A stretch of DNA of 64,000 nt. It comes from Cryobacterium sinapicolor (GTDB taxonomy: Bacteria; Actinomycetota; Actinomycetes; Actinomycetales; Microbacteriaceae). The DNA lies in assembly GCF_004403465.1 (NCBI RefSeq), contig NZ_SOGQ01000083.1:1-64000 (forward strand). Reading direction: 5' to 3'. The position numbers and the translations under genes are program-made. The notes beneath the pieces were generated by a model. The model was not told where the DNA came from. It saw nothing but the letters and a program-made list of their open reading frames with translations, and did no database searches. Shown here piece after piece: positions 16,645 through 24,133 of this stretch (position 1 is the stretch's first letter; each line of letters begins with the position of its first letter).

Positions 16645-18186
16645 ATGACACTACGGGCAGCGGTTTACACGCGGATCAGCGAGCGCGACGAAAAGGTTGA
16701 CAAGGTCGACATTCAAGAGCGCCGCCTCCGCGCACTGGCCACCACAGAGGGCTATTCCGTTGTCGAGGTGTACTCCGACGACGGTATCAGCGCCTACTCC
16801 GGCAAGTCGCGGCCCGCGTTCCTTCGCCTACTGGATGCACTCAAACTCGACAAGTTCGACATCATCCTTGCGGTCGCTGAAGACCGGTTTGCCCGCAACT
16901 CTGGCGAGAAGGTCGGGCTCATGTCCGACTGCGTCCGTCACGGTGTTACCTGGCACACGCTCGCAGGTGGACCCGTGGACCCGTCAACAGCGTCAGGCGG
17001 GATGCTCTCGACCATCACCGGGGCAATCGCAGAATACGAGTCCGCAATCAAGGTTGAGCGGCTCCGCGCCCGCTTCGCTGACCGGCTGGCCGAAGGTAAA
17101 CCGTTGTGGGGTGTCCGACCGTTCGGGTTCAAGCTCGACCGCATCGAGGCAGAAGAGACCGAGGCCGCCCACGTCCGCGCCGCGTTCGACGTGCTGCTCA
17201 ACGGCGGAACCCTGTACTCCGTCCAGAAGGCGCTGAACGACTCGGGCGTGCTCACCACGCGCGGCAACAAGTGGTCGTACCAGACGGTCCGTCAAATGGT
17301 GCTCCGTCCGCGTAACGCCGGGCTGCTCGTGTCCAAGGGCGAACTAATGGCCGAGGGTCTGCCCGCCATCGTCACCGCTGACGAGCTGGAGCAGGTGACC
17401 GCGATACTTGCGAACCCGACCCGCGAGACCACGCCCGGCCCGAAGGTCACCAAGCATTTTGCAACCGGGCTTGTCACCTGCGGGGTGTGCGGTTCGCCCA
17501 TGCGCTCCGCGTCGGCGCGCAGTCGCGGACGCGTGCTGCCCATCTATAAGTGTTCGCGGAAGATGGCAGTACAAGGCCACGGTGAAACCCACCCGACCAT
17601 TCAGAGGGACATTCTCGAAGCAGCCATACCGGCAGAGGTCTACTTTGCCCTCCAGGCGCTCGCACGGAACGGCGGGAACCTGAGCACCGAGAAGGCAGCC
17701 ACCCTCGGGCCTTTGCGTGCCGGGCGTGCCGAGCTGGACCGTCAGCGCACCGTGGCGCAAGAGATTGCCCTCATGCCCGGCGCTAACCTTGCCACCCTCC
17801 GCAAAACCCTTGCGACCATCGAACAACAGGTCGAGGCTATCGACGCCAAGCTCACCGCCGCGATGCGCTCGACCGCCCAAGCGGCCGTCATTGAGAACGT
17901 CGCGGGCATGGTCGCCATCTTCTCCGCGATTGACGACGAAGGAAGGGCGCCGACCAGTGACGAATGGGCGCTCCAATTCGGTTCGGGACGACTGTTCCTG
18001 GACCAGTGGGCAGGGCTGGGCATTGAGGACCGCCGCGCCCTCATCCGAACGACCCTCGCAATCACGGTGAACCCTGCCGCCACCGCCGAGAAGGTAGCCC
18101 CGTTTCGGCACCCGTCGATCGAACCCGAGGTTATCCGGGCGGGCCGTAAGCGAATCGAGTTCACCCGGATCGAGGCTGGGCGCTAG
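16645..18186 (+). CDS. int: Large serine integrase
   Basis: 513 residues. Resolvase domain at the N-terminus with catalytic Ser12 in VYTRISERDEK, Gln in DIQERRLRAL, and AEDRFARN; recombinase domain around GVRPFGFKLD; zinc ribbon near residues 279-303 (CGVCGSPM...YKC); then a coiled-coil-like stretch and C-terminal tail. Large serine integrases carry out attP x attB integration, and excision needs a directionality factor, none of which is recognised here. The ATG at 16645 is 18 bases from the attL core. An open frame continues upstream into host DNA, but it is cpaF antisense and not part of the gene. Its promoter appears complete only in the circular form. Confidence 0.95.
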   Translation: MTLRAAVYTRISERDEKVDKVDIQERRLRALATTEGYSVVEVYSDDGISAYSGKSRPAFLRLLDALKLDKFDIILAVAEDRFARNSGEKVGLMSDCVRHGVTWHTLAGGPVDPSTASGGMLSTITGAIAEYESAIKVERLRARFADRLAEGKPLWGVRPFGFKLDRIEAEETEAAHVRAAFDVLLNGGTLYSVQKALNDSGVLTTRGNKWSYQTVRQMVLRPRNAGLLVSKGELMAEGLPAIVTADELEQVTAILANPTRETTPGPKVTKHFATGLVTCGVCGSPMRSASARSRGRVLPIYKCSRKMAVQGHGETHPTIQRDILEAAIPAEVYFALQALARNGGNLSTEKAATLGPLRAGRAELDRQRTVAQEIALMPGANLATLRKTLATIEQQVEAIDAKLTAAMRSTAQAAVIENVAGMVAIFSAIDDEGRAPTSDEWALQFGSGRLFLDQWAGLGIEDRRALIRTTLAITVNPAATAEKVAPFRHPSIEPEVIRAGRKRIEFTRIEAGR

Positions 18187-18215
18187 CTGATGCTCACCTG
18201 AAAGAACCCTGTGGA

Positions 18216-18244
18216 TTACCTGTAGACTGGAAGCACAGTATACC
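18216..18244 (+). promoter_or_regulatory. Candidate promoter of the RepA-like gene
   Basis: TTACCT (18216-18221) and TATACC (18239-18244) are 17 bases apart, 37 bases before the ATG of the ATPase gene, which is preceded by GAGAGAG. Both boxes are imperfect (three and four of six). Confidence 0.35.
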
Positions 18245-18280
18245 CGCGAGGACGGCGGGCCACACACGAGAGAGTAGAAC

Positions 18281-19906
18281 ATGGAAATCTGGACCACCAC
18301 ACCCGAGCAGGAAGCCGCTGCCGAGACTTGGCGCACATCATTCGGCCCGCTCATTGACAACTACCGACCCGAGACCGAGCCCGAACCACCAGTCAGGATG
18401 CACGACGCATGCGGCTGGGCGACCTGCGGCGACTGCAAGAACTATGAGCACAAGCTGGAACAGCACCATGCCGCACTTGCCGAGGCCGAGAAGTCGTTCC
18501 AGTCCGCTATTGAGCATATGAAGTTCTGGCGAACCATCGGCGGCGAGCTGTACACCGCAGTGCACCTGACACTCGACACGGACCTTTGGGACGAAGAGTT
18601 CGACATCTTCTTCACCAGCGCCGACCCGGCCGCTATCGCGCGCATTCACGCCGAACACCCCAAGGCAACTTTCACCGCGCTAAAGGGTCCAGAGAACGCG
18701 GGTCCGCGCGCCATAGCCGAGGAGACAGCCGCCATGAGGGCACGGAAGTTGGGCGAGTTCATCGAGATTGTGGCGCCCCTCGCGCCATGGCACGGCGGCC
18801 CGATCCCGACCGAGACGCAAGCAGACCAGGACATCCTCAAGCAGATCACCGCCGACACCGAGTTCGAGCGGGGCGCTGACGCCCATTACAACCAGTTGAA
18901 GCAGCGCGCCGAAGGGCAGCGCCGTTTCAACTCCGAAGCTTACGACGGCCTCGGCGGGGTCATCTCGTGGGAAGAACTCAACGACCTTGCCGCAACCCCG
19001 TGGCTCATCCCCGGCCTTGTTCCTGCGGGTGAAACCGTGCTGCTCATCTCAAAGCGCAACATCGGTAAATCCATGTTTGCGTTCACCATGGGTTTCAGCG
19101 TCGCAATGGGCATGGACTTCCTCGGGCGTCCCGCCAAGCCGGGCCGCGTCATGCTGGTTCTGGGCGAAGGAACACGCGACTTTATCAAGCGGCTAAACGC
19201 ATGGTGCAACGTCAACCATGTGGACCCCGAAGTGCTCCGTGACCGCCTGCTCGTTTACAAGGGTGGCAACATGTCCAACGACACCAGCATCAACGACATG
19301 AAAGCCGTAGCCGCAAAGTTCGACCCGTCACTCGTCATCGTTGACACCTACTCCAGCCTCTCCGGCGTGAAGGACGAAGTCGCCCCGGCCGAAAATCGCG
19401 ATGCTGTACAGCGCATCGGCTCCATCGCCCCGGACGCAACCAAGCTGATCCTTCACCACCCGAACGCCGAGACCGAGAACACCACCAAGCCCAGCTCACG
19501 CGGTGGCAGCACGATCCCGTCCAACGTTGAAACCGTCATCACCATGTGGTATGACACCCGACACGCGGTCGCCGGGATGCCCAGTGAGAAGTGGATTGGC
19601 ATTTCAACTGAGGACGAGCACGCAGGGAAGCAGAAAGGCGACGAGCGCGAAACAATCCACGGCATCCGCATCATGTCCGGCGGCGGCGGTGCCGTGCTCG
19701 ACTACCACACGGGCGACGCGCTCAACACGTCCGACCAGTGGGTCACCGCGAACCTGACCGTCGGGGAAGTTGTCACCGTGCCCCAGCTCGTGGACCGGCT
19801 CGGCCAGTCCAAAAACACCATTCGGCAGCACCTCCAGAAGTCCCGTTTCGTAACCTCCTCCGAGGCTCTGTCAGGGTCAGCGACGGAGTACGTCAGGGCC
19901 TACTAG
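18281..19906 (+). CDS. RepA-like AAA/RecA-fold ATPase of the provirus
   Basis: 541 residues. The central part (about 235-440) matches the RepA/AAA_25 helicase-like ATPases: AGETVLLISKRNIGKSMF with a degenerate Walker A SKRNIGKS (257-264), VMLVLGEG, Walker B SLVIVDTYSS and LILHHPNAE. An N-terminal ~230-residue segment with a Cys cluster (CGWATCGDCKNYEH near residue 50) precedes it. The C-terminal ~45 residues (VTVPQLVDRLGQSKNTIRQHL) look like a winged helix. Such proteins load at plasmid or phage origins; the GGTCA repeats that begin at its stop codon support an origin-binding role. Replication function is inferred. Confidence 0.8.
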   Translation: MEIWTTTPEQEAAAETWRTSFGPLIDNYRPETEPEPPVRMHDACGWATCGDCKNYEHKLEQHHAALAEAEKSFQSAIEHMKFWRTIGGELYTAVHLTLDTDLWDEEFDIFFTSADPAAIARIHAEHPKATFTALKGPENAGPRAIAEETAAMRARKLGEFIEIVAPLAPWHGGPIPTETQADQDILKQITADTEFERGADAHYNQLKQRAEGQRRFNSEAYDGLGGVISWEELNDLAATPWLIPGLVPAGETVLLISKRNIGKSMFAFTMGFSVAMGMDFLGRPAKPGRVMLVLGEGTRDFIKRLNAWCNVNHVDPEVLRDRLLVYKGGNMSNDTSINDMKAVAAKFDPSLVIVDTYSSLSGVKDEVAPAENRDAVQRIGSIAPDATKLILHHPNAETENTTKPSSRGGSTIPSNVETVITMWYDTRHAVAGMPSEKWIGISTEDEHAGKQKGDERETIHGIRIMSGGGGAVLDYHTGDALNTSDQWVTANLTVGEVVTVPQLVDRLGQSKNTIRQHLQKSRFVTSSEALSGSATEYVRAY

Positions 19907-20044
19907 GTCAGCAGGTCAGGTAGGTCAGGTGACCTCGGCCCCAAACTGACCTCGACTTCCGGGCTATGACTGGGATGCAAGGGGTCAGGTCAGGAGGTCA
20001 AGGCAGTAGAGGGACTCGTAGAGGGACTTTCGCACTAACTGACC
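19906..20044. other. Iteron-like GGTCA cluster, candidate provirus origin
   Basis: Six direct GGTCA copies (19906, 19914, 19923, 19983, 19988, 19996; an additional one at 19875 lies inside the gene) and three inverted TGACC copies (19930, 19947, 20040) are packed in about 140 bases, mostly as AGGTCAGG. An 11-bp direct repeat GTAGAGGGACT is at 20006-20016 and 20018-20028. The block lies directly after the RepA-like ATPase gene, where iteron origins usually are. Function is inferred from arrangement. Confidence 0.55.
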
Positions 20045-20098
20045 TCCATCGAATACTTAAATCATCCACTCCAGCAACGTCACACAGAAGGAGCCAAA

Positions 20099-20365
20099 AT
20101 GGCAATCTCGAAAACAGCACTCAAGAACCGTCTTCACAGTGATTTCATCACACAGGTGGAACGCGCACTCGTTGCCCATAAGGACGGTCGCCACGTGGGC
20201 ACTAACAGCGATGACACAGCCTGTGGCGCATGCATGGACGGAGGGGACATGGACGGCCTCGATTACCAGGATCGGACCGCGTTTCTTGAACGCAACATCA
20301 AGGACGAGGTAGAACTTATGCGTCTGCGAGCCTCCATGAACAAAGTGGAGTTCACCAACAGATGA
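20099..20365 (+). CDS. Small provirus protein, 88 aa, unknown
   Basis: 88 residues from ATG 20099 with a strong AAGGAG eight bases upstream. It is acidic and hydrophilic, with ACGACMDGGDMDG in the middle (two Cys separated by two residues) and a helical C-terminus. No family recognised. It follows the GGTCA cluster and overlaps the next small gene by four bases (ATGA). Confidence 0.7.
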   Translation: MAISKTALKNRLHSDFITQVERALVAHKDGRHVGTNSDDTACGACMDGGDMDGLDYQDRTAFLERNIKDEVELMRLRASMNKVEFTNR

Positions 20366-20481
20366 ACCTGAACGCAGCAAGACTCACCACCGCGCTCCTG
20401 CGCATCGACGCCGCCACCATCTCGGGCTTGTACGCGTTCGTAACGCTGTTCATTGCCGGGGCGTTCATGGTCTACCGGTAA
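20362..20481 (+). CDS. 39-residue single-helix membrane protein
   Basis: The ATG at 20362 overlaps the stop of the 88-residue gene (ATGA) and encodes 39 residues: a short charged start (MNLNAARLTTALLRID), then a hydrophobic helix (ISGLYAFVTLFIAGAFMVY) and a final Arg. Translational coupling and the clean membrane segment argue for a real gene. A terminator-like hairpin follows. It could be holin-like, since no lysis gene is otherwise visible; this is speculation. Confidence 0.6.
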   Translation: MNLNAARLTTALLRIDAATISGLYAFVTLFIAGAFMVYR

Positions 20482-20503
20482 GCACACCGCACACTGCAAC
20501 ACC

Positions 20504-20540
20504 AGGCCGTCCTCTCCTTCGTGGAGGGGGCGGCCTTTCG
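20504..20540 (+). terminator. Terminator-like hairpin
   Basis: AGGCCG (20504-20509) pairs with CGGCCT (20531-20536), extended inward by CCTCTCC/GGAGGGG around a TTCG loop, and followed by TTTCG. The T-run is short, so termination may be partial. It closes the small-gene cluster. Confidence 0.65.
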
Positions 20541-20577
20541 CATGCCTCGGGCCTTGTACCTGTGTGCCCGCTGGGAG

Positions 20578-20606
20578 TTGTCTGGGAGCTGTTAGACTGG
20601 TACAAA
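20578..20606 (+). promoter_or_regulatory. Candidate promoter of the late (packaging) operon
   Basis: TTGTCT (20578-20583) and TACAAA (20601-20606) are 17 bases apart, 41 bases before the ATG of the Cys-cluster gene. The region carries a tandem 11-bp repeat, CTGGGAGTTGT (20571-20581) and CTGGGAGCTGT (20582-20592), overlapping the -35 and spacer, which could bind a regulator. Confidence 0.45.
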
Positions 20607-20647
20607 GGTTGCTACAAAACCTGACCAATCACTAGCCGTTAGGACTC

Positions 20648-21196
20648 ATGGACGCCGAGGTCAGCACGACGAAAGCCCGCCGCGTGTACCCACCCCTCGG
20701 CCCTGCCGAACGGCTCGTTGCTAACGCCCGACAGAACGAAGTGAGGCAGGCGGCCAGCAGGGCCAAGCCGTGCGCGACCTGCGGTCAGCCACGAGGCGAA
20801 CGGACCGGCCCGTCTACTCGGGTCTGTCAGTCGTGCGCCGACGCTGCCACTGCCGCACTCGCACGCACGGCAGAGCGGAAGCACGCCGCTTACATCAAGC
20901 GCCGCGACCAGGCTGCCAACGAGGCCCCGGACGACGGGGTCTACCTGATGGGTCCTGTCGTGTGGGACTGGTCGGGCCTGTCAGGTGTGGTGCGTTGCAC
21001 GTTGCCGACCTGCCGCACGTTCGCCGAGCTGTACTCCACCCGGCAGGACACTAGGCGGGCAGCGCAACGGCACATCACGACCGAGCACATCGAGACCCGC
21101 CTCGGGTACTGCACCGTTGACGGCTGCGACCAGCCCGCCATCACACTCAGCATGTGTGCGCGCCACGACCAGCAGGCGCGCAAGGCGGCAGCATGA
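20648..21196 (+). CDS. Cys-cluster (zinc-ribbon-like) provirus protein
   Basis: 182 residues. CATCGQPRGERTGPSTRVCQSC near residues 42-64 is a four-Cys zinc-ribbon pattern; CTLPTC near 119 and CTVDGCDQPAITLSMCARH near the C-terminus give a second cluster with His. The middle is basic. It precedes the HNH and terminase genes and its stop overlaps the HNH start (ATGA). This is the place where a small terminase is often found, but no small-terminase similarity is visible. Nucleic-acid binding is inferred. Confidence 0.65.
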   Translation: MDAEVSTTKARRVYPPLGPAERLVANARQNEVRQAASRAKPCATCGQPRGERTGPSTRVCQSCADAATAALARTAERKHAAYIKRRDQAANEAPDDGVYLMGPVVWDWSGLSGVVRCTLPTCRTFAELYSTRQDTRRAAQRHITTEHIETRLGYCTVDGCDQPAITLSMCARHDQQARKAAA

Positions 21197-21468
21197 GCGG
21201 GCATCACCGGACTAAGGAGTATGCGGCCTTCGCACGGCGCATGCGGCCACTACTCACCGCCACCCTGCCCGCCCCATGCGTGGATGGCTGCGGTCAGCCC
21301 GTCATGGTCGGCCAACGGTGGGACATCGGGCACATCATCCCCGGTATCGACGAGCAGTGGAACGTGGGACCAAGCCATGTCAAGTGCAACCGGAGTGCCG
21401 GCGGTTCGATGGGCGCCGCGATTGTCAACGCGAAACGCAAACGTAAGACGCAAGTGCCGAGATGGTGA
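21193..21468 (+). CDS. HNH endonuclease family protein
   Basis: 91 residues. PCVDGCGQPV is a Cys pair, followed by WDIGHIIPGIDEQWNVGPSHVKCNRSAGG, the H...N...H core of phage HNH proteins (GHI, N of WNVGP, H of SHVKCN). HNH proteins next to the large terminase assist genome packaging in many siphoviruses. The ATG overlaps the preceding stop, and the terminase start lies inside its last codons (ATGGTGA). Confidence 0.82.
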   Translation: MSGHHRTKEYAAFARRMRPLLTATLPAPCVDGCGQPVMVGQRWDIGHIIPGIDEQWNVGPSHVKCNRSAGGSMGAAIVNAKRKRKTQVPRW

Positions 21469-23033
21469 CCGAACAGAAAGTTTTTGAGAAAGTGACCACC
21501 ACCCCCGCCATAGGCTCTAACAGCAATCTCTTTCTTCCCGAGAACTGGGAAATTCTCCGGGATTCGCACATTCCGCCCCGCTACGTCTCGGCGTTCACCG
21601 GTGCGGAGCCGGGCCGGGTCGAGTTCTTGGCGGGCGCGCACTCCCTCGGCCTGATCGGCACCGACGGCAGCGGCTCGAAGTTGAAGCCGCAACAGCTCGT
21701 CATGGCCGACGCCGCCAACGCGCTCAACGACCTCGGGTATCCGCTCAACCCGTTCATGGGAACCCTTGTTCCCCGTCGTAGCTCCAAGACGACCACGGCG
21801 TTAGCCATCGTCCTCGGGCGTTGCTTCGTCCGACCCGGCTACCTTGCCGCGTTCACCCTCTGCACCACCGGCCTGATGGCGCGCAAGAGGTTCCATTCGG
21901 ACATTGTGCCCGCGCTGGAACGCGCCTACCCGGACGAAGACACCCGCCCGTTCAAGGTGCACCGGTCGGCAGGGTCGGAACGCATCGAGTGGAAGAACGG
22001 TTCACGCTTCGTCGTGGTGCCGCCACAGTCCGAGTCGTTCCGAAGCGAAGCCTTCGATTGCGTCCTTTTGGACGAAGCGGGCGAGGCTGATGTTGGCATG
22101 GGCGAGGACTTGCTCGCCGGTCTACTGCCCACCCTCGACACGCGGCCCGCATCACAGGTGCTGATCTGTGGCACGGCCGCCAAGTTCCGCACCGGCAACC
22201 TGCTCTGGGACACGCTCAAAGACGGCAGGGACGGCGTACCAGGCACCGGGATAGTGGAATACTCGGCGCCCGATTACCTGACCGCTGACGACGTTGAGAC
22301 GTGGGAGCTGACCGAGCCTGTCGTTCGGGCTGCGCATCCCGGCATTGACACGCTCACCACCATTGAGGCCATCGAACGCAACTACCGCAAGCTGCCACGG
22401 GCGCAGTTCATCCGCGAATATTTGAGCGTGTTTGACGATGTCGGCGCAACACTGGGCATTATCCGACCCGAGAAGTGGAAGGCCGCCGAGATAGACGGCG
22501 ACATGCCCGAGCCTCCCGGCCACTTCGCCATTGGCATCAGCGCCGCACCCAACCAGGCGTCAGCGTCCATCGTTGCCGCATGGCGGGAGAACGGGGCGGG
22601 CCGCATCCTCCTACTGGACCACCGCGACGGTGTCCGATGGCTCGCCCCGCGCGCCTTGGAGCTGGCCCGCAAGTATAAGGTGCCTCTGGTGTACGACAAC
22701 TTCGGCGTCATCCTTGTCGAGGTGGAGGCGTTGCAGCGTGCCAAGCCGCGCCCAAGGTTGGAACCACAGACCACCCGGCAGGTGACCACGGCCGCCGGGC
22801 TGCTGGTGAAGGAGATTGATACGGGCAACGTCGGGCATTACGGGCAGGACGACCTGAGCGAGGCCGCTGCCATTGTGAAGAAACGCAAGATCGGCCCGAC
22901 CGCTTGGGGCTTCGGGCGTGGCGAACCGGACGACGACATCACTTCCATCGAGGCGGCGTCCATGGCACTACGCGTGTACGACGGAACGCCGGTCAGATCG
23001 AAGGTCATGCTCATCACCGCGTCTGGGAGCTGA
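21462..23033 (+). CDS. Terminase large subunit
   Basis: 523 residues. ATPase domain: Walker A-like VPRRSSKTT (103-111), Walker B CVLLDEAGE (200-208), coupling region LICGTAAK. Nuclease domain from about residue 355: the usual first catalytic Asp of the vDvSPd-type motif appears as Ser360 in AIGISAAPNQAS; later acidic residues VYDNFG and PDDDITSIEA are present. The enzyme cuts and packages phage DNA into proheads. No small subunit is recognised upstream. Overlaps the HNH gene by seven bases. Confidence 0.88.
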   Translation: MVTEQKVFEKVTTTPAIGSNSNLFLPENWEILRDSHIPPRYVSAFTGAEPGRVEFLAGAHSLGLIGTDGSGSKLKPQQLVMADAANALNDLGYPLNPFMGTLVPRRSSKTTTALAIVLGRCFVRPGYLAAFTLCTTGLMARKRFHSDIVPALERAYPDEDTRPFKVHRSAGSERIEWKNGSRFVVVPPQSESFRSEAFDCVLLDEAGEADVGMGEDLLAGLLPTLDTRPASQVLICGTAAKFRTGNLLWDTLKDGRDGVPGTGIVEYSAPDYLTADDVETWELTEPVVRAAHPGIDTLTTIEAIERNYRKLPRAQFIREYLSVFDDVGATLGIIRPEKWKAAEIDGDMPEPPGHFAIGISAAPNQASASIVAAWRENGAGRILLLDHRDGVRWLAPRALELARKYKVPLVYDNFGVILVEVEALQRAKPRPRLEPQTTRQVTTAAGLLVKEIDTGNVGHYGQDDLSEAAAIVKKRKIGPTAWGFGRGEPDDDITSIEAASMALRVYDGTPVRSKVMLITASGS

Positions 23034-23068
23034 CTGGATGTTTCCTGAGTAGTACCTGAATACCGTGG

Positions 23069-23074
23069 TACAAT
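23069..23074 (+). promoter_or_regulatory. Candidate -10 before the portal gene
   Basis: TACAAT lies 10 bases before the portal ATG (23085), which would give an almost leaderless message; no ribosome site is visible. Upstream, GTACC (23052-23056) and GGTAC (23067-23071) form an inverted repeat and a further GGTAC lies at 23079-23083. No good -35 is present, so activation would be needed. Confidence 0.35.
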
Positions 23075-23084
23075 TGTTGGTACA

Positions 23085-24131
23085 ATGGGATTCTTTGATT
23101 GGCTCACGAAGCCGAACGGCCTGACACTGCCCGACCTGTCCGCGTCTTACGCGAACACCGGCATTGTCTCGCCGTGGTCCGATGGCGAACTTGGCAAAAT
23201 TGTTTGGTCCGACGTGTTCGGAACTACGGCGCAATTCATAACCCGCGCAGAAGCTATGACGATCCCGGCCGTGGTTAAAGCCCGGTCGATCTTCGTGGCC
23301 CTGATCGCAACTCGGCCTCTGCGCTCATTCGACGCAGAGGTCGAGGTTGCCACGCAACCCGAATGGCTCAGCCGTACTGACGGGTCCATCTCTCCGTTCC
23401 ACCGTATGGCGTGGACCCTCGATGACATCTTCTTTCACGGCGCCTCCCTGTGGGGTGTGGAGCGTGACGCGGACGGCAACATCACAGCCGCCGAACGCTG
23501 CCCTATTGAGCTGTGGAAGACGGACGCGTCCGGGCGAATCCTTGTCAATGACAAAGCCGTTGATTCCGAATCCGTCATCTACATTCCCGGCCCGTCTGAG
23601 GGGCTGCTCACCATGGCGTCCCGTTCGCTCCGTGGCGCTGCCGCACTAGAGACCGCGTGGATTGCCCGCGCACAGTCGCCCATTCCGGCGATTGAGTTGC
23701 ACGAAACGGTCGAGTCTGGCGTCACCGCTGACGAAGCTAAGGACGTTGTCGCCGCATGGGCGCAGGCACGCAAGGACCCTAACGGTGCTATCGCGTTCAC
23801 CCCGTACTCCATCCAGGCCAACGCGCTCGGCTCATCCAGCGCCGACCTGTTCGTTGAGGGCCGCAACTTCACCAAGCTCGACGTGGCCAACTTCTTCGCC
23901 CTGCCCGCCGCGCTCCTTGACGGTTCCCTCTCGACCGCATCCCTGACCTACAGCACGCAGGAGGGCAAGCGGAACGAACTACTCGACTACGCCGTGCCGT
24001 ACTGGGCCGGTGCCATTGAGGGCCGCCTGTCACAGGACGACGTGGTCCCCAAGGGTGAGCGCGTGCGCTTCGATTTTTCCGACCTTCTCACCCCGGTCAA
24101 CTCGCCTATCGGCGCGACGCAGGAAGACTAA
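23085..24131 (+). CDS. Portal protein (HK97 type)
   Basis: 348 residues, shorter than most HK97 portals. Matches the family in MTIPAVVKARSIFVALIA, PFHRMAWTLDDIFFHGASLWGV, VIYIPGPSEGLL and NFFALPAALLDG. It forms the dodecameric ring through which DNA enters the head and to which the tail attaches. It is followed after two bases by the protease-capsid gene. Confidence 0.85.
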   Translation: MGFFDWLTKPNGLTLPDLSASYANTGIVSPWSDGELGKIVWSDVFGTTAQFITRAEAMTIPAVVKARSIFVALIATRPLRSFDAEVEVATQPEWLSRTDGSISPFHRMAWTLDDIFFHGASLWGVERDADGNITAAERCPIELWKTDASGRILVNDKAVDSESVIYIPGPSEGLLTMASRSLRGAAALETAWIARAQSPIPAIELHETVESGVTADEAKDVVAAWAQARKDPNGAIAFTPYSIQANALGSSSADLFVEGRNFTKLDVANFFALPAALLDGSLSTASLTYSTQEGKRNELLDYAVPYWAGAIEGRLSQDDVVPKGERVRFDFSDLLTPVNSPIGATQED

Positions 24132-24133
24132 CT

